A stretch of 64,000 bases of DNA from a virus: positions 19,318-83,317 of the IMG/VR virus record IMGVR_UViG_3300042562_000747, one strand, 5' to 3'. This document shows, one piece after another, positions 9,174 to 20,100 of this stretch (positions are counted from its first letter, which is position 1; the number at the start of each line of letters is the position of its first letter). The notes below the pieces were generated by a model, which worked only from the letters and a program-made list of their open reading frames with translations, was not told the origin of the DNA and searched no databases. Both the position numbers and the translations under genes were made by a program.

Positions 9174-9928
9174 TATTTTTTTCTTACTAATGTTAATCCT
9201 GTTGATGCCGGTTTGTTTTTTTGAATACCAAAGTTAAATAAATCAAACACTTGCCATTTATCTGTATCTATTTCTTTTGCCAATTGTATAGGTCCTTTCC
9301 AATCATCAAAATCACCCCTATCTTTAACCTCATTTGTCACTATGTATTTATCTGCATAATTAGGGTCAGTATCGTGAATTGATATAATACCATTTTCACT
9401 CATTAACTGAGAATATAAGTCAAAATCTTCTTTTACATTTTCATAACTATGTCCTGCATCAATATGCAAATAATCAATCTTAATATCATTTAATATAAAG
9501 AAATTATGAAACGCATTTGCAGTTGTATCGTTTATAATTCTTGGTGAAAACAATCTTCTAAAAAATGATTCTTCTTTTAACCAATTCACATTACCACCAA
9601 TACCATTTGCTGCATCTACAATATATGTAGTACCAATATCACCCCAACTTTTATCATTATTACCTTCAAATATATTTTGAGAATGCAAATCCATTTTAGC
9701 CTGCGTCATAATTCTAGGTATAAATCCGCCACCACTACCTAAACATACACATACTTTTGCTCTCATATATTGAATCAACGAATAAATAATTAATCCATCA
9801 CCCAAATGGTCATCCGTTGCACCATGTGACCAACGATATGGAACATTAATTAAAACCTGGTCTCCATACTCATCTATTTCTTGATTATTAGAAATAAATT
9901 CTTTTATGTAATCTTTATTTGTTATCAT
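9173..9928 (-). CDS. Class I SAM-dependent methyltransferase
   Basis: A 251-residue protein of the Methyltransf_24/cephalosporin hydroxylase-like group. The glycine-rich SAM loop is CLGSGGG (62-68); DYLHIDAGHSYE (152-163) is the typical DAGHxYE segment of the group and IISIHDTDP (181-189) the following strand. Such enzymes in polysaccharide loci usually O-methylate sugars. The gene overlaps both neighbours, placing it with the glycosyltransferases, so sugar methylation is the simplest reading; no experimental support. Confidence 0.75.
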   Translation of the reverse strand: MITNKDYIKEFISNNQEIDEYGDQVLINVPYRWSHGATDDHLGDGLIIYSLIQYMRAKVCVCLGSGGGFIPRIMTQAKMDLHSQNIFEGNNDKSWGDIGTTYIVDAANGIGGNVNWLKEESFFRRLFSPRIINDTTANAFHNFFILNDIKIDYLHIDAGHSYENVKEDFDLYSQLMSENGIISIHDTDPNYADKYIVTNEVKDRGDFDDWKGPIQLAKEIDTDKWQVFDLFNFGIQKNKPASTGLTLVRKK

Positions 9929-10703
9929 TTAATAATTTATTTTTATGATATAACTGAACATTTTTTAATGTATCTTCGTTTATTTTATAAAATGTGTTTG
10001 GCATTAATATTGGTTTTATTTTATCAATATACCAATGATAATATACAATTGAATTAAAATGTAAATCGTATTTTGAAATATAAGCTGAGTATAAATTATC
10101 TGAATCTTTGTTTAGATAGTTTTCTAACATTCCATCTAATTTAGAATCATTATTAGTTAAAAAATATTCTTTTATTTTATTTACTTCTAATTCAAAATTT
10201 ATTTCCTTTAACCCATAGTGTTTGAATATATCCTGTTGAAAAAAGAAATTAAATGAAATATTTTTTTGTTTTATAAAATTTGCTAACTCATTTATATCAT
10301 TTAATGTTTTTTTAATATATTCAAATTTGTTTAAAATTGGTTTATTTAAATCAAAATAATCATCTTGTAATTCTTTTGTTATCATTTTAGTTTTATCCAT
10401 TGATAACATATTTCTAAAAAAATAAGTAAATTGAATTCCACAATATATTAAATCTGCATCTATTCCTTTTTGTAATAATTCTTCAATTTTAGTTTTTATT
10501 CTGTCTATTATATAATGATTTCCGGCCGAAGGTCTTCCTAAATAATAAAATTTATATTCTATATTATTTTCTCGATATTCATCTTCTAAAAAATGAAACC
10601 AATTACCATTATCCATATTAATAATTTGTTCTGGTGTTTTGGTTTTTTTTAATTCATTTGTATAATAACTAAATGAATCCCCCGCTACTATTATATGTTT
10701 CAT
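9915..10703 (-). CDS. SGNH/GDSL hydrolase-like protein
   Basis: A 262-residue protein with GDSF at 8-11 right after a first strand (MKHIIVAGDS), GRPSAGN further in (the block II Gly/Asn region), and near the C-terminus DLHF with a second histidine in YYHW (D213, H215, H223), resembling the DxxH block. SGNH enzymes are esterases or acetyl-esterases, and in surface-glycan loci often act on O-acetyl groups. Spacing of the DxH block is not fully canonical, so activity is uncertain. A second SGNH protein is at 48866-49723. Confidence 0.6.
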   Translation of the reverse strand: MKHIIVAGDSFSYYTNELKKTKTPEQIINMDNGNWFHFLEDEYRENNIEYKFYYLGRPSAGNHYIIDRIKTKIEELLQKGIDADLIYCGIQFTYFFRNMLSMDKTKMITKELQDDYFDLNKPILNKFEYIKKTLNDINELANFIKQKNISFNFFFQQDIFKHYGLKEINFELEVNKIKEYFLTNNDSKLDGMLENYLNKDSDNLYSAYISKYDLHFNSIVYYHWYIDKIKPILMPNTFYKINEDTLKNVQLYHKNKLLNDNK

Positions 10704-11713
10704 TTATTTAAAATATTTGTAATTTCATATATCCATTCCTCTTTACTACTATATTGTTGTAATGCTTCTTTTAATTTAAAAAAGTTATATTGTCTTTCTA
10801 ATTCAAAATCATTACACATTATTTCATACATCTTATTAAATTCCTCTTTTGTATTTGCTCTATATTTGTAATCTATTTTAGGTAACCAAAACTTATTTAG
10901 AATTGGAAGCTTACCATAATCAATTGCGTTAAATATAGAATAACCAAATGGTTCGTTTACATAACATCCGTGAAATACCGTAAAGTCTAAGTTAAAGAAA
11001 TTTCTGTGGTTTTCCAAATTATATGGGTAGAATCTTACTTTTTTTAAATCTAAGTTTAATCCTTCTTTTAAATTTTCATATCCCATCCAATCGGTAATAG
11101 CATATCCTTTATGTTTATCTAAGAAATGAAAACACTTTCTTGTCTCACTTCTTGCCGCATATCCTATCTTATCCGTATTCCATCTATATTCTATATTATG
11201 ATTAAACTCATAGTAATTTGATATCTGAATTGTTTTTTCTTTAAAATCTGTTTGTACTAATCCATTATTACAACCAATCCAAACTATTTGTTTACATTTT
11301 TCTAATACATCCTGTTCCCATTGTAAATCCATTGTAGTAGGTAAATAAACTCTATCTAATCCTAAATCTATATTGGTGTTTATAATTTCTTTTATATAAG
11401 CGTGACAAAATATTGTATGGAATTTATGTTTGTATTCCCACAATTCATCTCTACGATAATAGTTGTTGTGTAAAAAATGTATTCTTCTACAATTTCTTAA
11501 AAGTGGTGGTATTAATAGTGGTGTTTCTTTTGAAAATACAAATTGACAAGGAATAGATGTGGGGTTAAATCCATTTGGTTTTCTACCATCAATTAATAAT
11601 ATTATTGGGTATTTTAAATATGGTACAACATTCTCTAAAAAATTATTTACCCATATATCACTACCACCCATCGGAACATTACCTGCTCCAGTCGTAACTA
11701 ATAAATCAAACAT
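10700..11713 (-). CDS. Glycosyltransferase, GT-B fold (GT4-like)
   Basis: A 337-residue protein. The N-terminus LLVTTGAGNVPMGGSDIWV resembles the acceptor-side glycine-rich start of GT4 enzymes, and EPFGYSIFNAIDYGKLPI (from residue 254) is the donor-binding E-x7-E region, with the second Glu replaced by Asn. It overlaps the SGNH gene by 4 nt. Expected to move a sugar from an NDP donor in the cytoplasm. It is the first glycosyltransferase downstream of the tail-fibre genes, so a virion or host surface glycan are both possible targets. Confidence 0.68.
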   Translation of the reverse strand: MFDLLVTTGAGNVPMGGSDIWVNNFLENVVPYLKYPIILLIDGRKPNGFNPTSIPCQFVFSKETPLLIPPLLRNCRRIHFLHNNYYRRDELWEYKHKFHTIFCHAYIKEIINTNIDLGLDRVYLPTTMDLQWEQDVLEKCKQIVWIGCNNGLVQTDFKEKTIQISNYYEFNHNIEYRWNTDKIGYAARSETRKCFHFLDKHKGYAITDWMGYENLKEGLNLDLKKVRFYPYNLENHRNFFNLDFTVFHGCYVNEPFGYSIFNAIDYGKLPILNKFWLPKIDYKYRANTKEEFNKMYEIMCNDFELERQYNFFKLKEALQQYSSKEEWIYEITNILNK

Positions 11714-11720
11714 AACTTAT

Positions 11721-11981
11721 TTATTTATAGGGTGTTTCACCTAATATTTCTACATCCCATAATGCTTTCACATCACTTAAATTAGTAATTGAACCTGAAT
11801 CAATATTCGTTGCATCTCTTAGTGCTTGTTTTTTTGCACCAATTTCTGCTGCTAATGTTGTATTTCCTACTTCTAATGCTCTCATAAATTGTACATCCAA
11901 ATCTTTAAAAATAATTTCTCTCTTTGTTCTAATTTGGGTTTTATGTACATCTAATGCTCTATTTACATTTATATTTAACAT
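11721..11981 (-). CDS. Tail (fibre) assembly chaperone-like protein
   Basis: An 86-residue protein with the pattern R-x2-R-x6-LD-x4-RA-x-E-x-G ... KKQALRD (about 18-55), which is the usual signature of small phage tail-assembly chaperones that sit next to fibre genes. It lies between the tail fibre module and the first glycosyltransferase. Expected to help trimerise or attach the fibre. The match is to a short, loose motif, so function is inferred from motif plus position. Confidence 0.5.
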   Translation of the reverse strand: MLNINVNRALDVHKTQIRTKREIIFKDLDVQFMRALEVGNTTLAAEIGAKKQALRDATNIDSGSITNLSDVKALWDVEILGETPYK

Positions 11982-11986
11982 ATTAT

Positions 11987-12274
11987 TTAATTTGTAACCC
12001 AGTCAATAAAACCGGAAGCTTTAAGTGATTTTAAAATTTTTTCATTAGTACCATACCCATCTGGATTAGAAAAGTCCGGAGCATATGCATCATGAAACAT
12101 ACTATCATATTCTATACTTTCTACTATTAAAAATGGATACGCGTTTGGTGTCACCTCTCTTGCATCCTGTACGGCATCTAATTTATTATCAGATTTAGTG
12201 GTTATAAGACTTGTACATAATTCTGATATTGTGTCTGGATGCGTGTTTGGAAATATTGTTATATATGTTTTCAT
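11987..12274 (-). CDS. Small hypothetical protein next to the tail fibre (95 aa)
   Basis: Not recognised. A 95-residue protein with no signal peptide, cysteine motif or clear repeat; the sequence is mixed alpha/beta with a C-terminal IDWVTN. It is separated by 25 nt from the tail fibre gene and by 5 nt from the chaperone-like gene, so a role in fibre assembly or attachment is the likeliest guess. Confidence 0.6.
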   Translation of the reverse strand: MKTYITIFPNTHPDTISELCTSLITTKSDNKLDAVQDAREVTPNAYPFLIVESIEYDSMFHDAYAPDFSNPDGYGTNEKILKSLKASGFIDWVTN

Positions 12275-12299
12275 TGTATTTTAATTTAAATTACTATTA

Positions 12300-15200
12300 T
12301 TATTGAATTATCATTATTGATACAAACCTATTATCCGGTGTTTCGACACCTAAATCCATAGTAAATCCTGTGTGGAATATATTACTTATACCTGCCTGTT
12401 GAAATTGTGTGGGGCCGTCATTGGTTCTATTTCCTATAAATACACTATATGTACCACCACCGGAGTATGCACCATATGAATCCATAATTGCTTCTGCAAA
12501 TGTTACTTGAAATTTACCATAACTAATTCTAGTTATACTTTCAATATTATATGCGTAAGGCCACCAAGAATCTTCGTATACACTAAATCCGGTATTAGTA
12601 TTTGGTTGAAACCATCCATATGCTCTAGTTAAATTAAATGACCGTGCATATCCACCAAAGAAAAATGAAGTAATAAAATTACCACCAGCTGCTCTATTTG
12701 CAAATGAATATTGTGCACTTCGGATATATTGTTTTTGTTTACCACTATGCCAATCATTTTTATCAGTTGCATTTAATACAACCAAAGTACCACCCATTAT
12801 ACCGGTAACTTCCGTATTTCCCTGGTCACCCAAATATTGTGGTGGAGAAGCACCATACAATGCAGGGTCATTATACATATACCAACCTGATGGCCTGATT
12901 TGTAAGTATCTATTTGTATCTTGTACAACCTGAAATCCTTGTTGGTTTATATTTGTTTTAGGCACATTGGAAATATATTGCACATTTGTTGCCGGCCAAT
13001 ATGCGTTAATTGTCAAATTTGCACCATAAGGAATATTATAAACTATATATTGTATTGTAAATCTAACAGCAACACCTGCGGTTAATAATTGGTTAGAGAA
13101 ATATGCACCTGTTCCATCTCTGTCATATTGATTACCATATGTTCCAGGTGCAAAATACGGACGACCTGCAGGTGGAGTTGCATTAACATCTGCACCTTCT
13201 ACCGGGCCTTCGATATATTCTCTACCTTCATCGTTTATTAAAGAATTACCCGCCATATCATATATGTATGCTCTTAATCCTTGATAACCACCACCAGTTC
13301 CACTACTTCCCAACCCAACATGCTTTGGAAACCAAGTTGTAAATTCATAGAATCCTGTAATAGTTGGTGTAAATACAACTTGTTGTGACCATTGTAATGA
13401 ATATGTATTAGTTCCCGCATTGTACGTTACTGCAGTATTACCACCAGATGCTGCACCATTATTATAGTAACTTGTTTGTGCAGCTTGTGCCGGTACTACA
13501 ATGTTTCCACTATCACTACCCGCTGAAGGACTTGGTAATGTTGCACTTGAATCTATTGTTACTTTATTTTGACCGGCTGAATCTTTTAATTCAATAAATC
13601 CAGTACTATATAAATAAGTTTGTGAATTTGATGAACGTAAATATCCATTACCAATTTCCCATCCTCCAATATTTCCAGATATAGTTGTTATATTTCCATT
13701 TACGGTTAGGGTATTATTTGCTGCATTAAAATTTAATTTGTTACTTAATGAAAAATAACCACCATCATTTATATAGAATCCAGTATCTGCATTATACCAA
13801 TTTCCTGCTCCTGAATATATTGCTTTGTTTAATCCACTAATTGTTAATGCACTAGTACCACCAACCTTTACTGTATTTGAAAAATACCCATCGGCTCCTG
13901 CTATAATAGGAGATACGATACTTTGTCCTGAAATTAATGTTCCCCCGCTATAAGAACCATTTGCTATATTATCTGCAATTGTTTTTGCATTTGTGTATGC
14001 TGTATTTGCTGATAAATATGCTGAATGCGAAGCGTTACTATATGCTCCTGCTGCCATTATAAATGCACTTGATGATGCATTTGTGTATGCACCACCTGCT
14101 ATTGTAAATGCGGAGGCGGATGCATTTGTGTATGCACCACCTGCCATTGTAAATGCGGAGGCGGATGCATTTGATTGTGCTGTATTTGCAGAATTAGTTG
14201 CCATTGTAAAAGCAGAGGCAGATGTTGCTGCATCACCACCGGTAACGTTAATAATACCATTTATAGTTAATACACCATTTGCCCAAGTTAAAGCATTGGT
14301 TCCAGGTCCACTTAAATAAAAGTTACCATTGTTAGCCATATAGGTTTTCCAATCAGTTCCATTGTAATATCCTAAATAAGATGAGCCTAAATATAACCCC
14401 GATGTACTACCTACCAAAACAACAGGTGGTCTATTTATTAAACCAGTTGTAGAGGTAAATATATTTGGTGCTAAAGAATTACTAACATTATTTGCTGCAT
14501 TTGAACCCGAAGTTACTGCGTTTGCAGCTGCCGTTGCAACACTACTTGTTGTTGCAGCATTTCCACCTTGAATATTAATTACACCTTGAACTTGTAATGT
14601 TCCTAATGAACTATTCCAAGCTAAAAAATTATTGTTTGAACCAGTAAGATAGAAATCACCCTGATTATCCATATATGTTTTCCAACTACTTCCACTATAA
14701 AATCCTAAATAAGTTGAACCTAAATATAATCCATTTATTGTGGATGATGTTGTTGGTGTTTTATTTAATTTACCATTTTCATCTGTAAAAATAAATTTCT
14801 CTAAATATGCGGATGCTGAATAAACTGTAAAAGATGAATTAGATACTGAACTACTAATATTTGATAAGGATGCACTTAATGATGAGGATAAAGTTGATAA
14901 TGATGTACTTACTGATGAACTTAAATTAACTACACTTCCACTTACTACATTGATAGAACTACTCAATGAACCACTTACTAAATTTATAGATGTGCTCACC
15001 GAACCACTTAATGTAGATACCGATGCACTTGTAAATAATGATGCCGTAAATGTTGATTGAGAAATACTACTACTTAAAGATGCACTTGTTGCGGCAATAC
15101 TGCTACTTACACTTTGTGATGTTGATGAAATACTACTACTAACTGATTGTGATAATGCAGTTAATGCCGCGTTTGATGATGATGCTGAACCACTAATCAA

Positions 15201-16496
15201 CGCCTGTGTTAAACTATTGCCCCCATTAAATGTTGCACTTTGTGTTACTGCAACTGGAACATAATTATTGTTTATATCATAAAATTCAAACTTAAAATTA
15301 AAAATATCATTACCTAATATAGTTGGCATTGATGTAATAAAACTAATTTCGTTTGGGGAGAATGCGGTATCTTGTGAAAGGTTTAACGATATATTTCCAA
15401 CATGCCATTGGTTTGTTCCAGATGATTGTGATAAGTATAAACTTGCAGTTGGTTCATCCTTTGGTATTTTAAATGCAGTTATAGTTGTTTCAAAGTTTTT
15501 AGTTGGAATTGAACCACTAAATGTTGTAATTGGAATTTCACCATTTTGAGTACCACTTATATACGCTACTAAATTTGTTGCACTTGAACCTGTATAAAAT
15601 ACATCTAATTGTAATTCATATGTATTTGAACTAAGTAAATTTAATGATGATGTAAAACTGAATTTACCACTACCACTTAATTGTAAACCATTTTCAACAT
15701 TGGTTGTATCTAATACGGCGTACAATGAACTTGTATTCCAAACTTTACTTAAAGTATCAGGACCAAATGTTCCTGCATTTCCAACTACACTCCCACTTAA
15801 TTCATATGTAGTTAAAAGATTTTTAGCTTCTATTGAAATATCTTGTATTAAATCATAATCCGATATATCACCTTCGGATGTTCTATATACTTTAACTCTA
15901 GCTACATCTCCGGCGAATGTATCTAATTGATTTACAGTTATACTTGCAAATGATTGTGTTACTAACGATGCTACTTTACTACCACTTACAATTGAATATA
16001 ATGGTTGTAATAATTCTGTAATTGTAACTACCGGTCTTTTTTTAAATCTTACTCTTGTAGTGTTGGATAATGCTGGATTAATATTAACTCTACCCTGCCA
16101 CTTTACATTATATTTGTTTTGCCAATCAATTGGAACATTTACATTTTTAGTATTAAGTTCACCTAAAATTGTAATTGTTGCCGGTCCAAATGCGGTTTCG
16201 GTTGGATAAACATATACTGCTACTACTTTAGAATTACCTTCATAGTATTCGTTTGGACTACCATCTGAAAATTCATGATAAACAATATTGCCAGCTGCAT
16301 CTCTAATTTGAATTTTTATTTCTGAATTCGCTTCTAATAAATCAGAACCTGCTATTAGGAATGCGTTTTTACCTCCTGAAAAAGAATCGGAGAGTTCACT
16401 TATATTAAAGTATTCTGAATTTATTGAAGTATCTGTAATTAGTGTCTGTACTAATTCTAATTTTTCTTCGGGTGCAACTTTTATATCAACGGCCAT
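12300..16496 (-). CDS. Long tail fibre / receptor-binding protein
   Basis: A 1398-residue modular fibre. Residues about 1-430 hold beta-rich domains that likely attach to the baseplate. About 439-545 is a Ser-rich, heptad-like rod (SQSVSSSI, SGSLSSSI). Two homologous modules follow (about 570-645 and 690-755), each with GLYLGS-x-YLG-x-Y-x-G-x2-WKTYM, a FYL strand and a GG-x-AA end. Then come five 15-residue repeats of the SAFTMAGGAYTNASA type (about 755-835). The C-terminal 500 residues are Gly/Tyr/Asn-rich beta structure, expected to be the host-contact head. No intramolecular chaperone motif was recognised. An ATATTTATA box lies 17 nt upstream of the ATG. Confidence 0.82.
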   Translation of the reverse strand: MAVDIKVAPEEKLELVQTLITDTSINSEYFNISELSDSFSGGKNAFLIAGSDLLEANSEIKIQIRDAAGNIVYHEFSDGSPNEYYEGNSKVVAVYVYPTETAFGPATITILGELNTKNVNVPIDWQNKYNVKWQGRVNINPALSNTTRVRFKKRPVVTITELLQPLYSIVSGSKVASLVTQSFASITVNQLDTFAGDVARVKVYRTSEGDISDYDLIQDISIEAKNLLTTYELSGSVVGNAGTFGPDTLSKVWNTSSLYAVLDTTNVENGLQLSGSGKFSFTSSLNLLSSNTYELQLDVFYTGSSATNLVAYISGTQNGEIPITTFSGSIPTKNFETTITAFKIPKDEPTASLYLSQSSGTNQWHVGNISLNLSQDTAFSPNEISFITSMPTILGNDIFNFKFEFYDINNNYVPVAVTQSATFNGGNSLTQALISGSASSSNAALTALSQSVSSSISSTSQSVSSSIAATSASLSSSISQSTFTASLFTSASVSTLSGSVSTSINLVSGSLSSSINVVSGSVVNLSSSVSTSLSTLSSSLSASLSNISSSVSNSSFTVYSASAYLEKFIFTDENGKLNKTPTTSSTINGLYLGSTYLGFYSGSSWKTYMDNQGDFYLTGSNNNFLAWNSSLGTLQVQGVINIQGGNAATTSSVATAAANAVTSGSNAANNVSNSLAPNIFTSTTGLINRPPVVLVGSTSGLYLGSSYLGYYNGTDWKTYMANNGNFYLSGPGTNALTWANGVLTINGIINVTGGDAATSASAFTMATNSANTAQSNASASAFTMAGGAYTNASASAFTIAGGAYTNASSSAFIMAAGAYSNASHSAYLSANTAYTNAKTIADNIANGSYSGGTLISGQSIVSPIIAGADGYFSNTVKVGGTSALTISGLNKAIYSGAGNWYNADTGFYINDGGYFSLSNKLNFNAANNTLTVNGNITTISGNIGGWEIGNGYLRSSNSQTYLYSTGFIELKDSAGQNKVTIDSSATLPSPSAGSDSGNIVVPAQAAQTSYYNNGAASGGNTAVTYNAGTNTYSLQWSQQVVFTPTITGFYEFTTWFPKHVGLGSSGTGGGYQGLRAYIYDMAGNSLINDEGREYIEGPVEGADVNATPPAGRPYFAPGTYGNQYDRDGTGAYFSNQLLTAGVAVRFTIQYIVYNIPYGANLTINAYWPATNVQYISNVPKTNINQQGFQVVQDTNRYLQIRPSGWYMYNDPALYGASPPQYLGDQGNTEVTGIMGGTLVVLNATDKNDWHSGKQKQYIRSAQYSFANRAAGGNFITSFFFGGYARSFNLTRAYGWFQPNTNTGFSVYEDSWWPYAYNIESITRISYGKFQVTFAEAIMDSYGAYSGGGTYSVFIGNRTNDGPTQFQQAGISNIFHTGFTMDLGVETPDNRFVSIMIIQ
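14029..14208 (-). repeat. 45-bp tandem repeat inside the tail fibre gene
   Basis: Units begin at gatgcattt at 14074, 14119 and 14164, exactly 45 bp apart; the 14074 and 14119 units are nearly identical at DNA level and their flanks are degenerate copies. Each encodes 15 residues (SAF-x-MA-x-GAY-x-NAS). In-frame length means copy-number change would lengthen or shorten the fibre without a frameshift. Confidence 0.85.
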
Positions 16497-16513
16497 TTAT
16501 AGAATGTATTTCT

Positions 16514-16522
16514 TATAAATAT
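16514..16522 (-). promoter_or_regulatory. ATATTTATA box (candidate late promoter), tail fibre
   Basis: Coding-strand ATATTTATA, 17 nt before the tail-fibre ATG. One of seven identical boxes upstream of genes, mostly virion genes, in this window. Confidence 0.4.
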
Positions 16523-16527
16523 TCCAT

Positions 16528-17169
16528 TTATTTATTATTATATATAAATGAAGTTAAAATAGCAAATCGTTTAAAGTTATCATCTAACACTTCGGTTACT
16601 TCGTGTTTTGGATTTGCGGTTGTAAAATCTAATACTGCCAATGCACCAAACTCTGGTTTTACTACAACATTACCATTTATAACTAATTCACCACCATACC
16701 CATCCTTATAATCTTCATTTAAATAAAGTAAAATATTACATATTTTATTTTTACTAATACCATCTTGATGTTGATTTATATAACATTGTTTATTATACAT
16801 AGTATAAGATAAATGACAATTTTCTAAATCGTATAAATCAGCAGGATAACATTCTTGTATTAAACTTCTAAAAACTTCATCTTTAATAAATTCTACTTCA
16901 TCTCTATCTAAAAATTTATATAAATTATGATTAGAATACCAGAATTGCCATTTCTTTAATGGTGCATATTCTTTTTTTAATTCCTCTAATACTTCAAAAT
17001 CGGTATCATGTGTGTAACCCGTTTCACCACAAGACGTATGTGTTGCATCTCTAAATTCTATATCTTTTATTTTACTAAAAATTTGTTTTAGTTTTTCAGT
17101 TATAGTAGGATTTATTGTTGTTGTATAATATCCTTTACTTGTTAATTGATTGTGTATTTTTTCATTCAT
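16528..17169 (-). CDS. 2OG-Fe(II) oxygenase, prolyl 4-hydroxylase-like
   Basis: A 213-residue protein with the double-stranded beta-helix iron site H134-x-D136 (INQHQDG), distal H189 (NPKHEV) and the 2-oxoglutarate-binding R201 (FKRFAIL). The stretch YGGELVINGNVVVKPEFGALAVLD is typical of P4H-like proteins. It should hydroxylate a protein side chain or small molecule using Fe(II), O2 and 2-oxoglutarate. It lies between the recombination fusion and the tail fibre, so a virion protein is one candidate substrate. At least three other 2OG oxygenases are present in the window. Confidence 0.85.
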   Translation of the reverse strand: MNEKIHNQLTSKGYYTTTINPTITEKLKQIFSKIKDIEFRDATHTSCGETGYTHDTDFEVLEELKKEYAPLKKWQFWYSNHNLYKFLDRDEVEFIKDEVFRSLIQECYPADLYDLENCHLSYTMYNKQCYINQHQDGISKNKICNILLYLNEDYKDGYGGELVINGNVVVKPEFGALAVLDFTTANPKHEVTEVLDDNFKRFAILTSFIYNNK

Positions 17170-17181
17170 AGAAATAAATAT

Positions 17182-20100
17182 CTATTTATATTGAATTTGA
17201 GAAAATCCATCTACTTTTTTAATCTCAACCAATGTATCTACAATATCTCGCATTGCATCCAAGTGAGAAATGATATTAATGAAATCGAATTGTGTTTTAA
17301 GGTAATCAAACATCATAAATATAGATTGTAAATTGTCACTATCTAATGTACCAAATCCTTCATCAATAACTAAAAAGTTTGGACGAGGTAAATTACATAC
17401 ATTAATAAGTGCAACTCTAATTGCTAATCCACTTACGAATTTTTCCATACCACTACACATCTCTAATGGCCAATGTTGGTCCTCATAAACAATCCTAGCG
17501 TTCACATTCTTGCCACTCATATCAAATACGATACCAAACTCTACAATTTGCTGTAAGATGTTATTAACCTCACCTTCTATCACCGGTAAAGCCTTTGCAA
17601 TCAATTCATATGAAACACCATCTCTCTTAACTGCATCTAAGTAGTATTCGTAGATTTGGAACTTTTCTTCTAAATCTTTTGCTTCTGTCATCTTATCGGT
17701 AACTGATGTAATATAAGATTGTGTTTGAACTATCTGTCCATTCATATCTAATAATCGTGCAGCTATCTCTCTTAGGTCTTTACTAACTCCCGCTAACTCT
17801 TGTTTCTTAATATCAATTTGTTCCTCTAATGAATCATTGTTTTGAATAGTAGTTTCGTTAGCGTGGTATCTTTCAATATCTAATTCTACTGCTGTTAATT
17901 GTGCTTCATACAATTCTTTTTGAGTAATCAATCCACTTAATTCTAAGTATGTAGTTTTATGAAGGGCTTTACCTTTTTCCAATTTAGATTTGTAATCTTC
18001 AAATTGAGAATATTGTTCATCAATACCTTCCCAAGAATCTAAAGTTTGTTGAATACCAGTTGCATCAATTGTTGCTTGTTTAAGTGCTTCTTTCAATTGA
18101 GGTAATAACTCTTTTACTCTCATTGCATCTTTTACAAAAGTATTATCACAACAAAACTTACAATTAGGGTCATATTCATGATTATCCAAATGTTTTATCG
18201 TTTCTTCTGCGGAACTTAGGTGTACTTTTGCAATATCATAAATTTTCGTAGCTTCAATTAAATCCTTTTGTTGTTGTTGATAGTTGGAATATACAACATC
18301 TATATCAATACCATTAAATTGTTTTTTACTATCAATTGCAATTGTCAACTCAGCCATTACATCCATTATCTTACCAATACTTAAAGATTTGGTTTGTATA
18401 GTTGCATCGGAGCCTGTGATTTGGGATTGTAAAGTTGATTGTTTACTTTCTAATTCAGTAATATCTAAGTTACCATCAATAGGAACTAATTGAGCTGATA
18501 GATTAGTTATTTCTTCATTCAAATCATCTTGTCTATCTTCGTAACCTTCTTTCTCAATTTCAAATTCCTCATACTCATCCTTTAAGGTTTCTAATTTATT
18601 TTCAGCAATTGCTAATTCAGATGTAAAATCAGTTCTCTTAAAGTTTCTTAATAAGACCTGAACTTCTTTAATATCTTCACTTGCTAAATCATATAACTTA
18701 TCAAATACATTAATACCCATAAACTGAGCTAATAAATCCTTTCTTTCTGATTGTGATTTATCAATGAATAAAGAATTGTTTCCTTGTAAAGATAATGCAG
18801 TTAATACAAAATCCTCATACTTTCCTAAATAAGATTCAATTACTTTATCCGTTCCTCTACGTTCATCACCATTTAAGTTTACAATTTCGCCACCCTCTAT
18901 TTTCCAAAAGTTTACATCACATTTAACCGCATCACCTTTCTTTGTAGTTTTAGCAGTTCTCTCAATAAAAAATCTCTCATCATTAATATCAAACTCTAAC
19001 TTACAACTAAATGATGTTTTACGATTGTTTAGAATGTTAGCTGCCTTAAATGCTCTACTACTTTTATCAAATATACAAAATGAAAGAGCATCAAATAAAG
19101 AGGACTTACCACTAGCGTTTGGAGCGAACACCCCCATTAACCCTTTCATATTCTCAAAGTTAACGATATTATCCTCACCATAAGAGAACATATTATCAAA
19201 CTCAAAACGAATTGGTTTCCAAGCTATGTTCTTAACTAAATCATCATCGTTTAATCGTTTGTTTAGTTTATTGTTCAAATCCTCAATCTTACCTAATGTT
19301 TCATTATCCAACATATAGTTTCTACCTAAGTAATCTTTAATAAGACCGGCTTGGTATTGAGGGTCATTCACATTACCTACGTTTAATTTACCATCTTTGG
19401 TACCCGTCCTTAAACGAGCCAAAGTGTCGGTACGAGTAATAGTGAACTCATCTACTTTATATTTCTTTTTAATCTCCGTAGTAACTCTCTTAATATCTGC
19501 TGCATCGGTTTTAGATACGAACACTCTAAGACGAGGTTTCATTGGCATATCGGTTACATCTGGCACAACACCATTCTCAACGTGCAAAGTATAATAACCA
19601 TAATCATTCTGAACATCTACATATTCAACTGATAAATCATCAACATTCCAAATAGCATAACCATGCTTGTCTAATGCTTCACCATGATTCTGTTGTATTA
19701 AAGAACCTGGATAAACTACTTTACATCCTTCAGGAGAAATCATAGTTTGTCTTCTATGTATATCCCCTAATAAAGCTAAATCATATCCATCAAACATTTC
19801 TGATGTAAAATGACGAGAGGAAATTGTATAACCAACATCCGTAGTTGCATCTAATACCGGTCCATGAAACAATGCAATATTTTTAGTATCTGATGTTAAT
19901 GGTTTAAATATCCAATTCTCTTTATCATCAAAAATGGAGAATGTATCAAATCTTACACCCCCATAGGTATAACTTTGAGTATTTCTTAAATAAGTTAAAT
20001 TAGGTAAATCTAATGCTTCTACAATTGGAGTTAATACATCCAATCTACCAGCATTGTTTAAGTTACAATCGTGGTTTCCAGCGATTAATATGGTAGGACA

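Noticed and set aside
14029-14208. Regular direct repeats that might suggest a CRISPR-like array
   Set aside because: Units are contiguous without unique spacers, coding and in frame with the fibre.
13993-14319. A 108-codon plus-strand open frame in the tail fibre gene
   Set aside because: It is the antisense shadow of the Ala/Ser-rich 45-bp repeats; composition is explained by those codons and no other plus-strand gene is supported.
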